Assembly (NCBI GenBank): GCA_022059125.1
Contig: JAEUWY010000010.1
Location: 434,001-498,000, forward strand
DNA: 64,000 nucleotides
Origin: Corynespora cassiicola
Taxonomy: Eukaryota > Ascomycota > Dothideomycetes > Pleosporales > Corynesporascaceae
Reading direction: 5' to 3'
The first letter of the stretch is position 1; each line of letters opens with the position of its first letter. The notes under the pieces are model-generated. The model saw only the letters and a list, made by a program, of their open reading frames with translations, was not told the origin of the DNA and made no database searches. Below are positions 1-10,360 of the stretch, in pieces. Position numbers and translations under genes: made by a program.

Positions 1-451
1 CAATAAGTCGTAACCAGGATTTCCAGTATCCGTACATGTTACGGCGACAATGTGGGTGATATCGGGAGCGGTAACGGCTGCTTCAGACATGGCTGCTTCA
101 CAAGCCTTGATCGTCAAGTCCACACCAGCACTTCGAAAAATTCGCGAAAGTTCATCGATCGTGGGGATATTGGATGGTAGTTTTGCCTCGTTAGAGAAGT
201 CGGTAACGAATGAGCGGGTATCAATCCCGGTCTTCTGGTTCACGGCGACAAGCCTCTGGATTCTTCAACTGAGGGTAAGCACAAATGATGCACTAAGACA
301 GCCATGTTTCTTACCCAGGCACGGCGCTACTCCCTGGACACATCTTCTCAATCATGTCGCCAAATTGGTGCTGGTGGAAAGTATGAGTGGGATACTGTTG
401 CGCCAGCCCTGTGATGTAAATAGGGACAGATGCACTCTTTTCAAGAACCAT
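1..451 (-). CDS. Type III polyketide synthase (chalcone/stilbene synthase family), 5' part only
   Basis: Would condense malonyl-CoA on an acyl-CoA starter to make pyrones, resorcinols or similar. Exon 1 is 451-315 (ATG at 451-449, start MVLEKSASVP) and exon 2 is 262 to beyond the left edge; a 52-nt intron (GTAAGA donor) separates them. Visible family features are an early 'YITGLAQQYPTH' segment, then 'VNQKTGIDTRSF', then 'ITHIVAVTCTDTGNPGYD', which is the strand leading to the active site in chalcone-synthase folds. The catalytic Cys, His and Asn lie off the window, so activity cannot be judged. The acceptor must be AAG (263-264), because the better CTCAG six bases upstream leads straight into TGA. 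About 132 of an expected 380-450 residues are seen. Nearby OMT and SDR remnants suggest an old polyketide locus. The family call is firm; the product is unknown. Confidence 0.9.
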
Positions 452-711
452 CGTTCCAAGTCAAAAATGAATATGCTATTCCCAGGGATGCGAATGGAAC
501 AAAGATTGAATTTTGTGAAAGGCTCAAATCAACGAGGAAGATGAGCGTTTTCGTCTTCAGCCGTATGAATCGGAAGAAAGCTAGTCAAAAAGCTCAAGAT
601 GCAATACAAATGTAGCGATATTGTTGATATTAAATACTTTCTGCGTCCAGAAGAGAGCTGCTGAGGCCGCCTGTATCTATTATAATCATGAAGTGCTAGG
701 CTCCAAGACCA

Positions 712-927
712 ATGACTCTTTTGTCCAGCCATTTCCTCAACTCCGCCACCAGCCTCAAATGGAACGAACTAGAGGAAGGACAAGGTACCCAGCACTTCCT
801 GATGCAAGCCCTCCCGTTTCTACAGCGCTCCGGGCCGAATCCGCCCCAAGAAACCTGGATCAATATCAGTTCGGTCACTGTTCCAGGCCCAAAATGCGCA
901 GCCACTTCAAAATTCTACGTCATCTAG
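712..927 (+). pseudogene. Possible short-chain dehydrogenase/reductase fragment
   Basis: A 71-codon stretch contains 'HFLMQALPFLQRSG' followed by 'TWINISSV', which resembles the central helix and the strand with the catalytic Ser in SDR enzymes (N-x-G-x-F...LP...G-x-I-I-N-I-S-S). Neither an N-terminal Rossmann GxxxGxG motif nor a clean YxxxK follows in frame, and stops come soon after. If real, it is a remnant, perhaps of a tailoring enzyme of the neighbouring type III PKS. The match is short and may be chance. Confidence 0.3.
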
Positions 928-1244
928 ATAGCTGAGTCTACGATTAACAAAACTTGATTGGCGTTCCGTACCCGATATAGATCCTTTTCAAAGCCTAGAT
1001 TACTTCCAACATCTCGCGGGCTGCTGTAAAAAGAACTTATCACCCGATCAGGAGTATCATTTATACTCGTCTTGGGGGCAGCAGCTCCATTTTCTTCCGA
1101 CTGGCGAATCAGAAAATTATCCTGTCAATTGGGGGCTTGAACACCTCGGAAAATTGGCAGCGGATGATGCGATTCCTTCGTTCACTCCCAAACTCAGGGA
1201 CGAGTCACACCTCGAGAGTGCCTTGCAACGGACATCGAACTCAC

Positions 1245-1351
1245 CACTGAGCTGATAAAAATGGATCCCCAGTAGTTCCCTCGTCAATTGTCACCATAGT
1301 TGGACCCATCAATCCCAGACCGGCGTTCGTACCTGTATCCACATGGGCATC
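1245..1351 (-). other. Possible orphan exon of a decayed gene
   Basis: On the minus strand a 35-codon open stretch (beginning DAHVDTGTNAGLGLMG, containing TIDEGTTGDP) is bounded by a plausible acceptor (TTGTTAG ending at 1352) and a good donor (GTGAGT starting at 1244). The peptide looks protein-like and glycine-rich, but I do not recognise the family. I could not chain it convincingly to upstream or downstream exons, so it is probably a relic. Confidence 0.2.
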
Positions 1352-2348
1352 CTAACAAAAAAGGCAACAGTTGGCCCTGAATACTAGCGCCGGTGTGAGA
1401 GGACTAATCGTATTCGTAGCGAAGTATTCAAGTCAGCTGAAACAATTCGGAGAGGCTGCCTGAACTCATAGTGGCGCAGGGATCTAGGCGATGAGGCTGC
1501 CTTCCGAGGAATCCCACATCCTCAAAAACTAGACCATCTGACATACCACAGCCCCATAACATACGCTATCATTTGAACCAGCGAAAGGCGTCTAATTGAT
1601 GCCTAGGATTACAGCTTGATGGCCAATCATTGATGCAATGAATGTATGTCATCACGTGATTTACTTGGCACTACCTGCCTAACCCAAGGTAGGCAGATGG
1701 ACCGAGGCACTACCATTGCATGTAATCGCATACAGACGAGATAGGATATTATAGCCGGAGAATTGTATCACGACTATCGCGATGCACAGCGATGTTTCTA
1801 TTGCCGGAGTTTGACGCAATAATTTTTTTTTGTAATTGGGGATCCGAGGGAAATCGATCGCTTGTGTTATTTGTGGGATGCATGCGCCTTTTGTGTCTCT
1901 AGGTTGTGGAAGAGCTGACCTCTGTGTATTTTTCTGCTCTTTCTTGGACTTCTCAGTCCTTGTGTAATCATCTAATGTCTTAGAGCCGGTCGCTTACTGC
2001 GGGCCTTGTGAACAATACAAGCGAATTCCCTTTTCTTTGAGGTGTGTTCTGCCCTTACAAACCGTGTTTAAACCGTCCTTATGTAGCACATAATTTCTCC
2101 GTAGAGTACCTATAAACCTTAGTAATCGATTTGATAACCTTCTCGTATACCTCGCCGTGCCACCTAGGATCTTTTCATGAACAAAAGTCTCGACCGTTGC
2201 TCCGAGGTCCTAGTACCACGTCTTCACAACTTGTCGTATTTTGGATTACAAGATTTTGCTCCATTGAAGTATCTGCACCTTGAAGAGGTTTGACTGCGAT
2301 ATAGAGCAGCAGCCCGATATTAACAGGCTCCCAATCCAGTCATACTCT

Positions 2349-3164
2349 ATGGAACATGGATTCAACACAGTAGTTCCACCATCGAATACCACCTGCAGCA
2401 TCTGCACTTCAACATACATACCGAAGGATAAAGTGATCAAGATCATCTCCTGTACTCACTGTTTTCTTCATGAAACCTGCATCAAGCTCTGGTTTTACTC
2501 CACCCATCAGGCTCGTGGTAGCTGCCCAAACGATCGCAGGCTCTTGTTCGAGCCCGACGCACTAACCCCAGAACAAATATCTGCTAGCATCGGCCATTTC
2601 AAACCTCTATGCTCTCAAGAAACTATATTACGGGCATATATACAGCATATTGAATCGGAGCTTGCCCATTTCAAAAACCGTCTTTCACGGGCAGACTTCA
2701 CCGAAGACGTTTTGGAGGTGTGGCGTGAATTTACAGCAACTCGACGCAACCTGCAGGACTCTTTTCAATATGTACGTCGTGAACTATCGTCGTATCAATC
2801 ACTGACTGAAGGTACCCGCTGGCGCTTCCGATTTATTGTACGCCAGGTCGAGTCATTTTTGGCAGATGGCAGAGAAAGGTTTCTTTCAGCTGCTAGATAT
2901 GAAATTGCCAATAAAGCCCATATATTGAAACGACGTCTAAAACTGATTCAGAAATCGATCCCAGATCAAACTTCTATCACTGCAGAGTTTGAGCAGCGAC
3001 TGGAAGCTGTTCCGTATGTCACATCGTCTATAAATAATGGTGAGCTAGATCAACTGCTTCGAGCCGTCGAGAGGATTTGCGAAGACATCAATGATATTGA
3101 GTCCAGTGGCGTGTTTCCTCCCACTAGCGACATTTACAAATCAGCGATGATGGTAGCCCTTTGA
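2349..3164 (+). CDS. RING-finger protein (putative E3 ubiquitin ligase), gene 1 of 3
   Basis: Single-exon 271-residue protein. The frame is open from 2268, but the first ATG is at 2349, so I start there. An N-terminal RING occupies residues about 16-62, with ligand order Cys-x2-Cys-x15-Cys-x-His-x3-His-x2-Cys-x14-Cys-x2-Asp ('CSIC', 'CTHCFLHETC', 'CPND'). The last ligand is Asp rather than Cys, a substitution known in some active RINGs. The rest is mostly alpha-helical, charged and without recognised motifs (for example 'LEVWREFTATRRNLQDSF'), perhaps a substrate- or partner-binding helical domain. RINGs recruit E2 enzymes; the substrate here is unknown. It is followed in the same orientation by two more RING genes. 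Confidence 0.75.
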   Translation: MEHGFNTVVPPSNTTCSICTSTYIPKDKVIKIISCTHCFLHETCIKLWFYSTHQARGSCPNDRRLLFEPDALTPEQISASIGHFKPLCSQETILRAYIQHIESELAHFKNRLSRADFTEDVLEVWREFTATRRNLQDSFQYVRRELSSYQSLTEGTRWRFRFIVRQVESFLADGRERFLSAARYEIANKAHILKRRLKLIQKSIPDQTSITAEFEQRLEAVPYVTSSINNGELDQLLRAVERICEDINDIESSGVFPPTSDIYKSAMMVAL

Positions 3165-3749
3165 ATCGGGTCTCATATGTTGAGTCTGGTCGGCCTGGAA
3201 ATTTTGGAAAACATCCTGGAACATAAGATTTTCATGCGAATATGTGAAAGATCACGAAGAGCTTATTTTCGTTAATGATTTGGATATTCAGAAAGACTAA
3301 GTCTGTGATATTCAACGAATCCTGCCAGAGGCCGAAGACTGACAAGTAGAGACTTGATGAAATAATTGTCAAAGGCGTTGAGGCGGAATTCCTCGAATAC
3401 TGACGAGGATCATCGACAATAAATGCACACATTTAAATACAACCAAGTTCATTTTATTTGGTTTCCTAGAAAAGACTAGTGATTTTATCATATTGTTGCA
3501 ACCGTTCGTGAAAACAAATAGTACTGATATGTAGTCCCATGTTGAGTAAAGATAAAGGGTCTCAAGGAGTACAGCAGGCAAGTTTGTGTGACATTAATTC
3601 TATGGAATAGACTCTATGCTACAATGCTGATTGCAGGGAAATTTGTGCTTTCACTTCACATTGCTCACAGCTGATGAGATGTCTGGGTAAGGTTAAAAGC
3701 TTCTCTTCTGTGTTGGCAACATAGGGAACCAACCAGAATCGCCGGCAGC
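3165..3749. other. Intergenic, 585 bp
   Basis: Lies between two co-directional RING genes. No coding frame, RNA gene or repeat is recognised. It is AT-richer than the genes and presumably holds the 3' end of gene 1 and the promoter of gene 2. Confidence 0.5.
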
Positions 3750-4217
3750 ATGGACGTAACCTTGAAGCAGAAGCAGCAGTTTACTTTTGAATCAGCCCTC
3801 AAAGTGTGCACCTCATGCCCAAATGAGCACTGCAGCATATGCCAAGAGTTACTCCAGGCAAAGCCACTCCAGGGTATCCCTATCGTCTCATCAGAAGCCC
3901 CTCGGCTTGCGGAAGAATACGCACATGTCGTCGTCAAGACTAGCTCCTGTAACCATTACTTCCACTATAGCTGTATTCTCACATGGATCTGTAGAGACAC
4001 CCCACCTCTCAACACCTGTCCTCTGTGTAGAGCCGTGCTGTTTGGATCCACACCAGTAAAGCAGCATCCAGCCAATGTTCCCTTGCTTGAACAATTTTCG
4101 GACAGCGAAGAAGAGCTTGAAGAACAGTTTATAGCACTTTGGGATAGATTATCTCCCCTGCCTCCCTTTAATACACTCGGAAATCCAGGCAGTGATGAGC
4201 CCCCGCGTTGGAGTTGA
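3750..4217 (+). CDS. Small RING-H2 finger protein, gene 2 of 3
   Basis: Single-exon 155-residue protein with ATG at 3750. The RING-H2 is canonical: C28-x2-C31, C67-x-H69-x2-H72-x2-C75, C90-x2-C93 ('CSIC', 'CNHYFHYSC', 'CPLC'), with a long 35-residue loop between the first and second Cys pairs. The Trp after the sixth ligand ('ILTWIC'), typical of E2-binding RINGs, is present. The C-terminus is acidic ('DSEEELEEQ'). No membrane segment is seen. It is likely a soluble E3 ubiquitin ligase. It lies between two other RING genes of the same orientation and shares with gene 1 the CSIC/long-loop/C-x-H layout, but the flanks are not obviously alike, so I do not claim tandem duplication. Confidence 0.8.
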   Translation: MDVTLKQKQQFTFESALKVCTSCPNEHCSICQELLQAKPLQGIPIVSSEAPRLAEEYAHVVVKTSSCNHYFHYSCILTWICRDTPPLNTCPLCRAVLFGSTPVKQHPANVPLLEQFSDSEEELEEQFIALWDRLSPLPPFNTLGNPGSDEPPRWS

Positions 4218-4902
4218 ATCCCTATCTCTTGTAGTTTTCTGTTTTAGACATAATTCTATCAAGAGGTACTCTAATTAGTGTAATTGCTCATTATTATGAA
4301 TTATGCCAAATATGAACGCCCACTAAGTATACCATATTCCTCATCATACCCAATCTTCCGATCCTCTTTATTGCACGTGAACCTACAAGAATGACTGACT
4401 GATAATGAAACTTACAGCGTGAAAATCACTAATACCAGTTATAAGCTTCCTAAAAACTAACTTTCATGTTAACAATACATGGTATTTGTTTGAGTTGCCT
4501 TTCGTTGAAAACTTGTTGTTACATTTTTATTCGTGAGCACAAAGTTAGGTGCACAATGTTTATTCGCCGCTTATTTTCCTTCATGGTAAGCCACGTGCAA
4601 TGGGAACTCGTTTTCTCTCTTTGTTCAAACGAATCTTGCATCATATAATGTGTGCCTAAAACCTTTTGTAACCTCACTTCACATAACCTATCATAATTCT
4701 GTTTAAAAGAACATGTCTATTAACAATGAGTCCATAATAAACTACTGAAATACCCGCAAGTAAATCTTCCTTCAACTAGGTCGAAGCATTTTTGACGCAG
4801 AGTTGTATACTAGTCCGCAATTCTGGCATACTCAAAATCGGAAAGGTTCTATTTAGGTATCGTGTGATTACTTCTCAAGCCTTTATTGATATATAAAAAA
4901 AA
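4218..4902. other. Intergenic, 685 bp
   Basis: AT-rich spacer between RING genes 2 and 3. A 60-codon open frame at 4466-4648 has no recognisable features and I treat it as chance. No repeats or RNA genes are seen. Confidence 0.5.
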
Positions 4903-7252
4903 ATGAGCTCTCCCTCAAGACGGTCGGTACGCAAGGTCCTTTACCACCAGCCAAGGGATAGTTCATCATTGGGGGGGGACTAGTAGTCTGGCTGGGGTCT
5001 TGCACTACACCAACATCAAGAATAGAGACCGCATCTGCAGGTGCAGAGAGCCTGAATTTCATACCGAGGCAGACCTTGTAGGAGATAGATTCAAAAAGCA
5101 GCTGGTTGAGGAATTTTTCAATCGCAATCTCGACGCTACGGTATGCACACGCCGTGATCGTAGAAAAATCTATCGGCAGCTATATGGAGGGGATTTGCGC
5201 TCGCGAACAACTGTATCTATGTCGAGCAGGATTTCCTCTTCTGCGACTCACCAAGATGGAAGATATTCAAGTCTCGCCAGGGCGTCACCCTTAACACCCC
5301 ATAGGACAGTTTTGGGTTCTTCTAGCAATGTTCGTCAAGTGGATCGAAGTCCCTTACAGTCATCAACGCCTTACTACAGGACTGTCACACCAAGTCACAT
5401 TACAGGCCTCCAGTACGATTCGCATAGCTACCCTGCGCCTGATAGTTCGCACACGATGGGTATATGGGCTCCAGCCAGTTTCCAACAGCCACAGCAGGCA
5501 TACACTTTGGTCGAACGACCTGCTACTTTGCAAGGTCCACTAGACTTCCATCACTCGCAGAGGCTACCTCCACGTATAGTAACGGTCACGCCCAGCTCTA
5601 TTAGAGCAGAGTCTCGTGATTCACCTACAGGTGCCAGCTCTGCCCCGATTTCTGCCCGGGGACCGGGATCGCAGGCGACCGGGCACTCTAGGCGAGAAAA
5701 TACCCTGCTCCCCGTAAGCCATGTAGATGGAACAGAGGGCATGCTTCACGATGTAGAGTTAAATCCAGATCTCCGTAACGGTAGACAAGCTGAAAAAGCG
5801 TTCTATCGCGCATTCGAACGCGTGAGAGCGTGGAATCGGGATCACCAGAAAGGTTTGACCAACTACGAGCTCGAAACCCTTGCGAGAGAGTTTGTCGCGG
5901 AGCATGAGGCCCAAAGTACCCGACATAATGCTGCTCGTATGGTCCAGGACAACCATCGCACTCATGATGGCGAAAGACAGATCCCAGACCGGGTTCTTGG
6001 TTCTTCCTCTGCAGCAATGGACTGTGCAGGACGCCCATCGCCAGCTGCACGACACCAAGCTACTGCAGAGTCTATATCAGACTCTTTGGATTCGTCTACG
6101 GAGTTTTTTGAAACGTATGATGGACCTGGAGTCATGGATTATTCCAAGAGTGACGAGAAGCCTGGGGATTCTTCCAAGCGCCACGATTCATCCGCCTGGG
6201 AGCAGAAGTCAAGTCCAAGCCGTCTGAATATGGATTCTTTTTCTGCAGAAATCAGTAACCTCGAGTCACACATTGGGCGATCGTCCTTCAACCCTTGGGA
6301 TACAAGCAACGAGGATACAAGCCTGATGCACATGTTGAATAGAACCCCGAATCATGCACTTCAAGAAGCGTATGCAAGTCCTGTAGAGCATTCGAATCGA
6401 AAGAGGGTTACATTTGCAGAACCCAACGCCGTGGAAACCCATCGAGCGCAAACTTCAGTGTCCTCACAGCGAACCCAAACACCGCCCCAGGGTTCTTGTG
6501 CACTGTGCAAGGTACCATACACACTAAATCGACGGAGGGAAAATTACACGCTCGAGTGCGGACATAGTATGCACCGGGACTGCCTGACCGACCATTTTCG
6601 CATGTTAGACCGGAAGAATGAGTTCTGTCCGATCCCCGGTTGCGAGGTATTCCTATGCGAGGCATCAAGGTATGAACGCGTCGCTGCTGACCAGAAGGCC
6701 ATATTTGGCAACCAGCATACCCGTGTCGGTCCTCCTTTTGTTTCCGTCAATTTCGACGACGGAGATGTTGCCCAGTGCAAGAGCGAAGAGTCATTGGTAA
6801 CCACGCAACTTCATCTGCTGAGAAAGCATCTGAAGAAGCACGTAAACTCAGCCTGGCAGACAAGCCTCGAGCGGCGAAAAAGCGTTTTCGACTTTTACCA
6901 AATTGTGCAGGACACAGTCCGAGACTTCAGCGACGCTGTCCTGAGATCTACTTCCAAGTATCTGCCTTGTCGCGATGTCCTACTGAGGTTTGTGGCTTGG
7001 GCGGAACTCACGCGGCTGATGAACAATCGACAATCTGCCGTCCTGAGACATGAACAAAATACGATGTTTGATACGATGTTTCCATCACTTCGTAGCCTTC
7101 ACGATGAATTGCATCGATCAAAGCTCATATATGATGAGCAGAAGGTGACATGGAGCCGGAATCAGGAGGGAACGTTGGATTGCGAACACGTTGCGGACTT
7201 TTCGTACGGCCTGGCCATGAAGAGCTTTCAGCGACCGTCGCAATCACAGTAA
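4903..7252 (+). CDS. Large RING-finger protein, gene 3 of 3; apparent frameshift in a G8 run
   Basis: The main frame runs from about 4985 to 7252 and gives about 755 residues. It has no ATG until 5219. An ATG at 4903 opens a frame ('MSSPSRRSVRKVLYHQ') that meets a run of eight G at 4971-4978. With seven G it would read directly into the main frame, so I take 4903 as the ancestral start and the run as an indel or a sequencing error. The protein is mostly disordered, rich in Ser/Thr/Pro. A RING-type finger lies at nt 6497-6660: 'CALC', then 'CGHSMHRDC', then 'CPIPGC' as the final pair. A helical region follows. If the frameshift is real, translation could restart at Met 5219 and keep the RING. 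Probable E3 ligase or scaffold; the role is unknown. Confidence 0.65.
4971..4978. repeat. G8 homopolymer causing an apparent +1 frameshift
   Basis: Eight consecutive G lie 68 nt into the coding frame of RING gene 3. In the present length the frame from ATG 4903 stops at TAG 4981-4983; one G fewer would keep it open through to 7252. Confidence 0.75.
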
Positions 7253-8037
7253 GATTCATGGGATAGATTGTTTCATTACTAGTCATAGTGAGCAAAATAC
7301 GGATTATCATCGCTCTACTTGTTCTTTCATGTTGTTGTGAGCTTCGTTTCAATTAATGAGTAGCAGAGACCGCTTGTTACTAGCTGTTGGAACCTGTAAG
7401 AGAGTGTAGTAAAAGCCTATGTGTATGTCCAAGAGAATCGAACGTATATTCCTCAGCAAGTACGTGTTGGTGGTGAAGAGTCAGTTTCGTCGCAAATGGC
7501 TAATGTGACGTTTGGTAGAAGATGGGACGACAACAGCGCGACACGCGTCGATTAGTAATCTACCAACGCCACCATGTCATGTGACTGTAGTTTCAACTGA
7601 TCATTGCCCAGGTGCGCGCCTATGTACCCTACGAACCTCTAATACGGATACATATACATATCCTCAAGTCCTATGTAATTTAGCGCAGAACACGCCGATG
7701 ATCAAAATTGGTGGAATCTAAAGCTCAGGATAATTTACTAACGGGTTAGATATCTCCTGCTGAACCTCAAAGAAGGTAATGTTCCCTCACAAAAGGGCCA
7801 AAAACACGGTGCCTGATGGCTATCTTTTTTTTCGCCTATTTCTTGAGCGGAAAAAATGGCCCTTATCTCCATACATTGCCTCGCAACGGATAATTCACCG
7901 GTTCCAGTTGCTGCGGCCTGAATGCAATAATATTACCCAGGCGACATGACCTTCCAAAAATGTCTCCTTTATCTGCACGACCTATGTTCACTTATCAACC
8001 GAAGGTATAGAAAAGGTTATATGTACAGAGGAACCCC
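7253..8037. other. Intergenic, 785 bp
   Basis: 3' flank of RING gene 3 and the far side of the O-methyltransferase relic. No coding frame, tRNA or repeat is recognised. Confidence 0.5.
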
Positions 8038-8563
8038 TTAGCCGACATGACCGACATTACCGACATTCTGGTAGCCTCGTCTCACAACGGCAGGATCCTG
8101 CAGTTCGGTCGAGGTAGGCCCGGGCTGCCATGCACTTAAGTCAAATTGAGCATATCGGCCCTCCCACTCGGCTTCATCGATCCAACAGATAGCACCTGCA
8201 GGCTTTTTGGAACCGAGGCAACGGTACTGTGAACTAGTGAGACGGAATAATTTCGGTGTTTCGTCTTGTTCGCACTGTTGAGTGTTAAGAAGCTGCAACA
8301 TGCCTGGCCAGCCAATACGAAAATAGAATTACGTGGCTCGCTTCGCATCTATCTATCGTGTTCAAAATGCCGAGTTGGAAGAATGCGTTCATGTATGACC
8401 CTTTTGAAGCGCGGCGCTGAGCTTCTGAAGGATCTTGATGCACTTCTTGTCCGCCCAATTATGGAAAATGCAACGGAGGTAGTATGCCACAAAGAATATG
8501 TTCGAGGTTGCTGTGTGCTCTGCAATGAGCGTTGACAGCTGGAAAACTCTGCCAGGAGGGTAC
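8038..8563 (-). pseudogene. O-methyltransferase relic (plant/fungal OMT family 2, C-terminal part)
   Basis: Three minus-strand frames together resemble the C-terminal half of a SAM-dependent O-methyltransferase. One frame gives 'FFVAYYLRCIFHNWADKKC' then 'ILQKLSAALQKG' (the FF.LR.ILHDW.D..C..IL..L..AL.PG region). A second gives 'VIHERILPTRHFEHDR'. A third gives 'YRCLGSKKPAGAICWIDEAE', equivalent to the family's C-terminal 'F..LG.K.P.GS.LWIIEAVW'. At least two frame changes and several stops separate the pieces, and no clear SAM-binding GGGxG segment survives upstream. The gene is dead, though an 86-codon ATG frame (8301-8038) survives at its 3' end. It may have served the type III PKS at the left edge. 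Confidence 0.6.
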
Positions 8564-8952
8564 ATATATCAGCAATATGTTTCAATAGGACAGGTCAAAA
8601 TGGCACACTTCGTTCGAATATGTCATGGAAGGAAAGTTTGAGTCCATCTGTTGAACCGGCTGCGCCACAGAATCATGACCCATTGGGCTTGCACAGACCA
8701 CACCAGTCCCTACCCACTGGCACGTACCTAGAGGTAGACAAAGGCCAAGCCTTAGATTCTGCTCTGCTCACGTACGTAGACATAAGAGAAGAAAACAAGG
8801 CGCAAAGGTAATAGAGCATTTTTGATAGGTAATTATAGACTCGCTTTTAGCTGGCCGTATTTAAACAACAGGCTTACATTTCCTCAACCCCATACCACAT
8901 CACCGGCGCCATGATATGCTCCGGCACTACTAGTCCCACAGTCAACCGTTTT
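8564..8952. other. Intergenic, about 390 bp
   Basis: Between the OMT relic and the exopolyphosphatase 3' end. It may contain unrecognisable N-terminal OMT remnants. A 63-codon plus-strand frame at 8620-8811 has no support. Confidence 0.4.
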
Positions 8953-10360
8953 TTAATCCCATGCAAGTACTGCATCTTCAACGATGGGACGAATGAGCTT
9001 GCGGCCTGCATCGGACTCGTGAGTCCAAACCATCTGTCTTGGTGCCAGATCGTTAACCCTGTACCAGGGCTTGAGTGGCAAGTCGGACTCCTCGAGAGCT
9101 TGCTTCACCTTCTTGAACAGAGAATCGGCTTGAGCTTGGTCAATGCGTACGTCATCTCGCACGACCAGCACAATCTCACGGATCTTTTTCTTCTCGCCAT
9201 CTACCCGAATCTTGTACTTGTTGAGGACGATGCTGATATCAACGCCAACTTCGGCAGTCCATGCCGCATGGATGGCAAACCAGTCGAAGAGCTCTTCAAA
9301 TTCCGTCTTGTTGATTTGCTCATCAAGAGAGTAAGGCACCGATGCAAAACCGAGGCTGACGGTGGGAGTTCGTGGAGAAGGGGTGTCTACAAGATCTCCT
9401 TTCCAGTCACGACGGAGGAGGTCTCGTAGACCAAGGTGATCCAGGTCTTTCTTAGCTTCACTGAGTTCCTCGTCGAGATCATCCATGACATCTTCCAGAT
9501 CTCTGTTCCTCCAGTTGCTGCGTGCCAAGATGCGCTCGGACGTTTTGATGTCGGCCTCGGTGGTGATGTCACTTGTCAAGCCTCCAGAATCGATAGCTAT
9601 GGCGCTGAGGATGAGCTCCAACAGCTCATGAGGCATATCTGGGTACCAAGTCAGAAGCTACACAGATATTCGGGCTCGCGGAATACTTACGGTACTCCTC
9701 TGGCAAGCTCTCAAGCTCATCTAGCATCTGGCGAGCTACGACGGTGGTGCAGCTTGCGACTTTTTCGAAAACACGTGGTTCGGCATCAGGTGCAGTGCCC
9801 CTATCGACATGATGGTCGAAGATGCTCAGTATTTTCGCCTTGTTCCATTTACGCAAGGGTTCGGCATGATCGACCAAGACGATTCCACGAAGTTTGGGGC
9901 TCAGGGTTTCCGGATCTTCCGGGAGCTCATCTATGGTGAGCAAATCCTCGTGGCCACTAGTCATCTGGGAGTTGTCCAGGGCGACCTTGTTCTCGGGTCG
10001 AAGGTCGAGCGCATCCCATGGTGTCTGAAGCAGAGCAATAGCCTTGATAGGATTCGACGTGTTCTGTGTCGAGTGGCCCAGGTGATATGCCCAAGTCAAA
10101 GCAGCAGTCATGGAATCCAAATCACCTCCTTCATTGCCCTGGACCAAAGTCCACTCCGACTCTCTTCCAGCTTGCCAGTCAATCAGAAATTCTTTCTTAG
10201 TTGCGCGGCTCCATTCACTGAAATGACCCACGCCCTTTTTAGGGGGATTTTTGCCAGAAGTTGGGCCGATGACAACCTGCGGCTGAGACCGACGATGGGG
10301 AGATGATGCGGCAGGCCCTACGGCCAACAGGGCCGTAGAGAGTGTATAGAAAAACTTCAT
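8953..10360 (-). CDS. Secreted DHH-family exopolyphosphatase
   Basis: Two exons, 10360-9691 and 9638-8953, with a 52-nt intron (GTAAGT donor, CAG acceptor); 451 residues. The N-terminus (MKFFYTLSTALLAVGPAASS) is a signal peptide, which is unexpected because the best-known fungal PPX1-type enzymes are intracellular. DHH motifs are present in order: 'GNEGGDLDS' (75-83), 'ALDNSQ' (127-132), 'LVDH' (162-165), 'FDHHVD' (181-186). These Asp/His residues bind the two metal ions that hydrolyse terminal phosphates of polyphosphate. The DHHA2 domain is in exon 2, including 'AIAIDSGGLT' and a C-terminal 'GRKLIRPIVED'. A pyrophosphatase activity of the same superfamily is possible. Transcribed divergently from the F-box gene. 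Confidence 0.88.

Larger units (their letters stand above)
452..2348. other. 1.9-kb stretch without an intact gene
   Basis: Upstream region of the type III PKS gene (which points left) and of the first RING gene (which points right). It holds two possible gene fragments, listed separately, but no continuous coding frame. A TCACGTGA octamer lies at 1652-1659. An imperfect inverted repeat of the type CTACCTGCC/GGTAGGCAG lies near 1670-1695. The stretch looks like decayed coding DNA rather than a plain promoter. Confidence 0.5.

Noticed and set aside
50..935. Plus-strand open frames up to 164 codons at the left end
   Set aside because: Most of this is antisense to the type III PKS, whose minus-strand frame has clear family motifs; only 712-927 is kept, as a weak SDR-like fragment.
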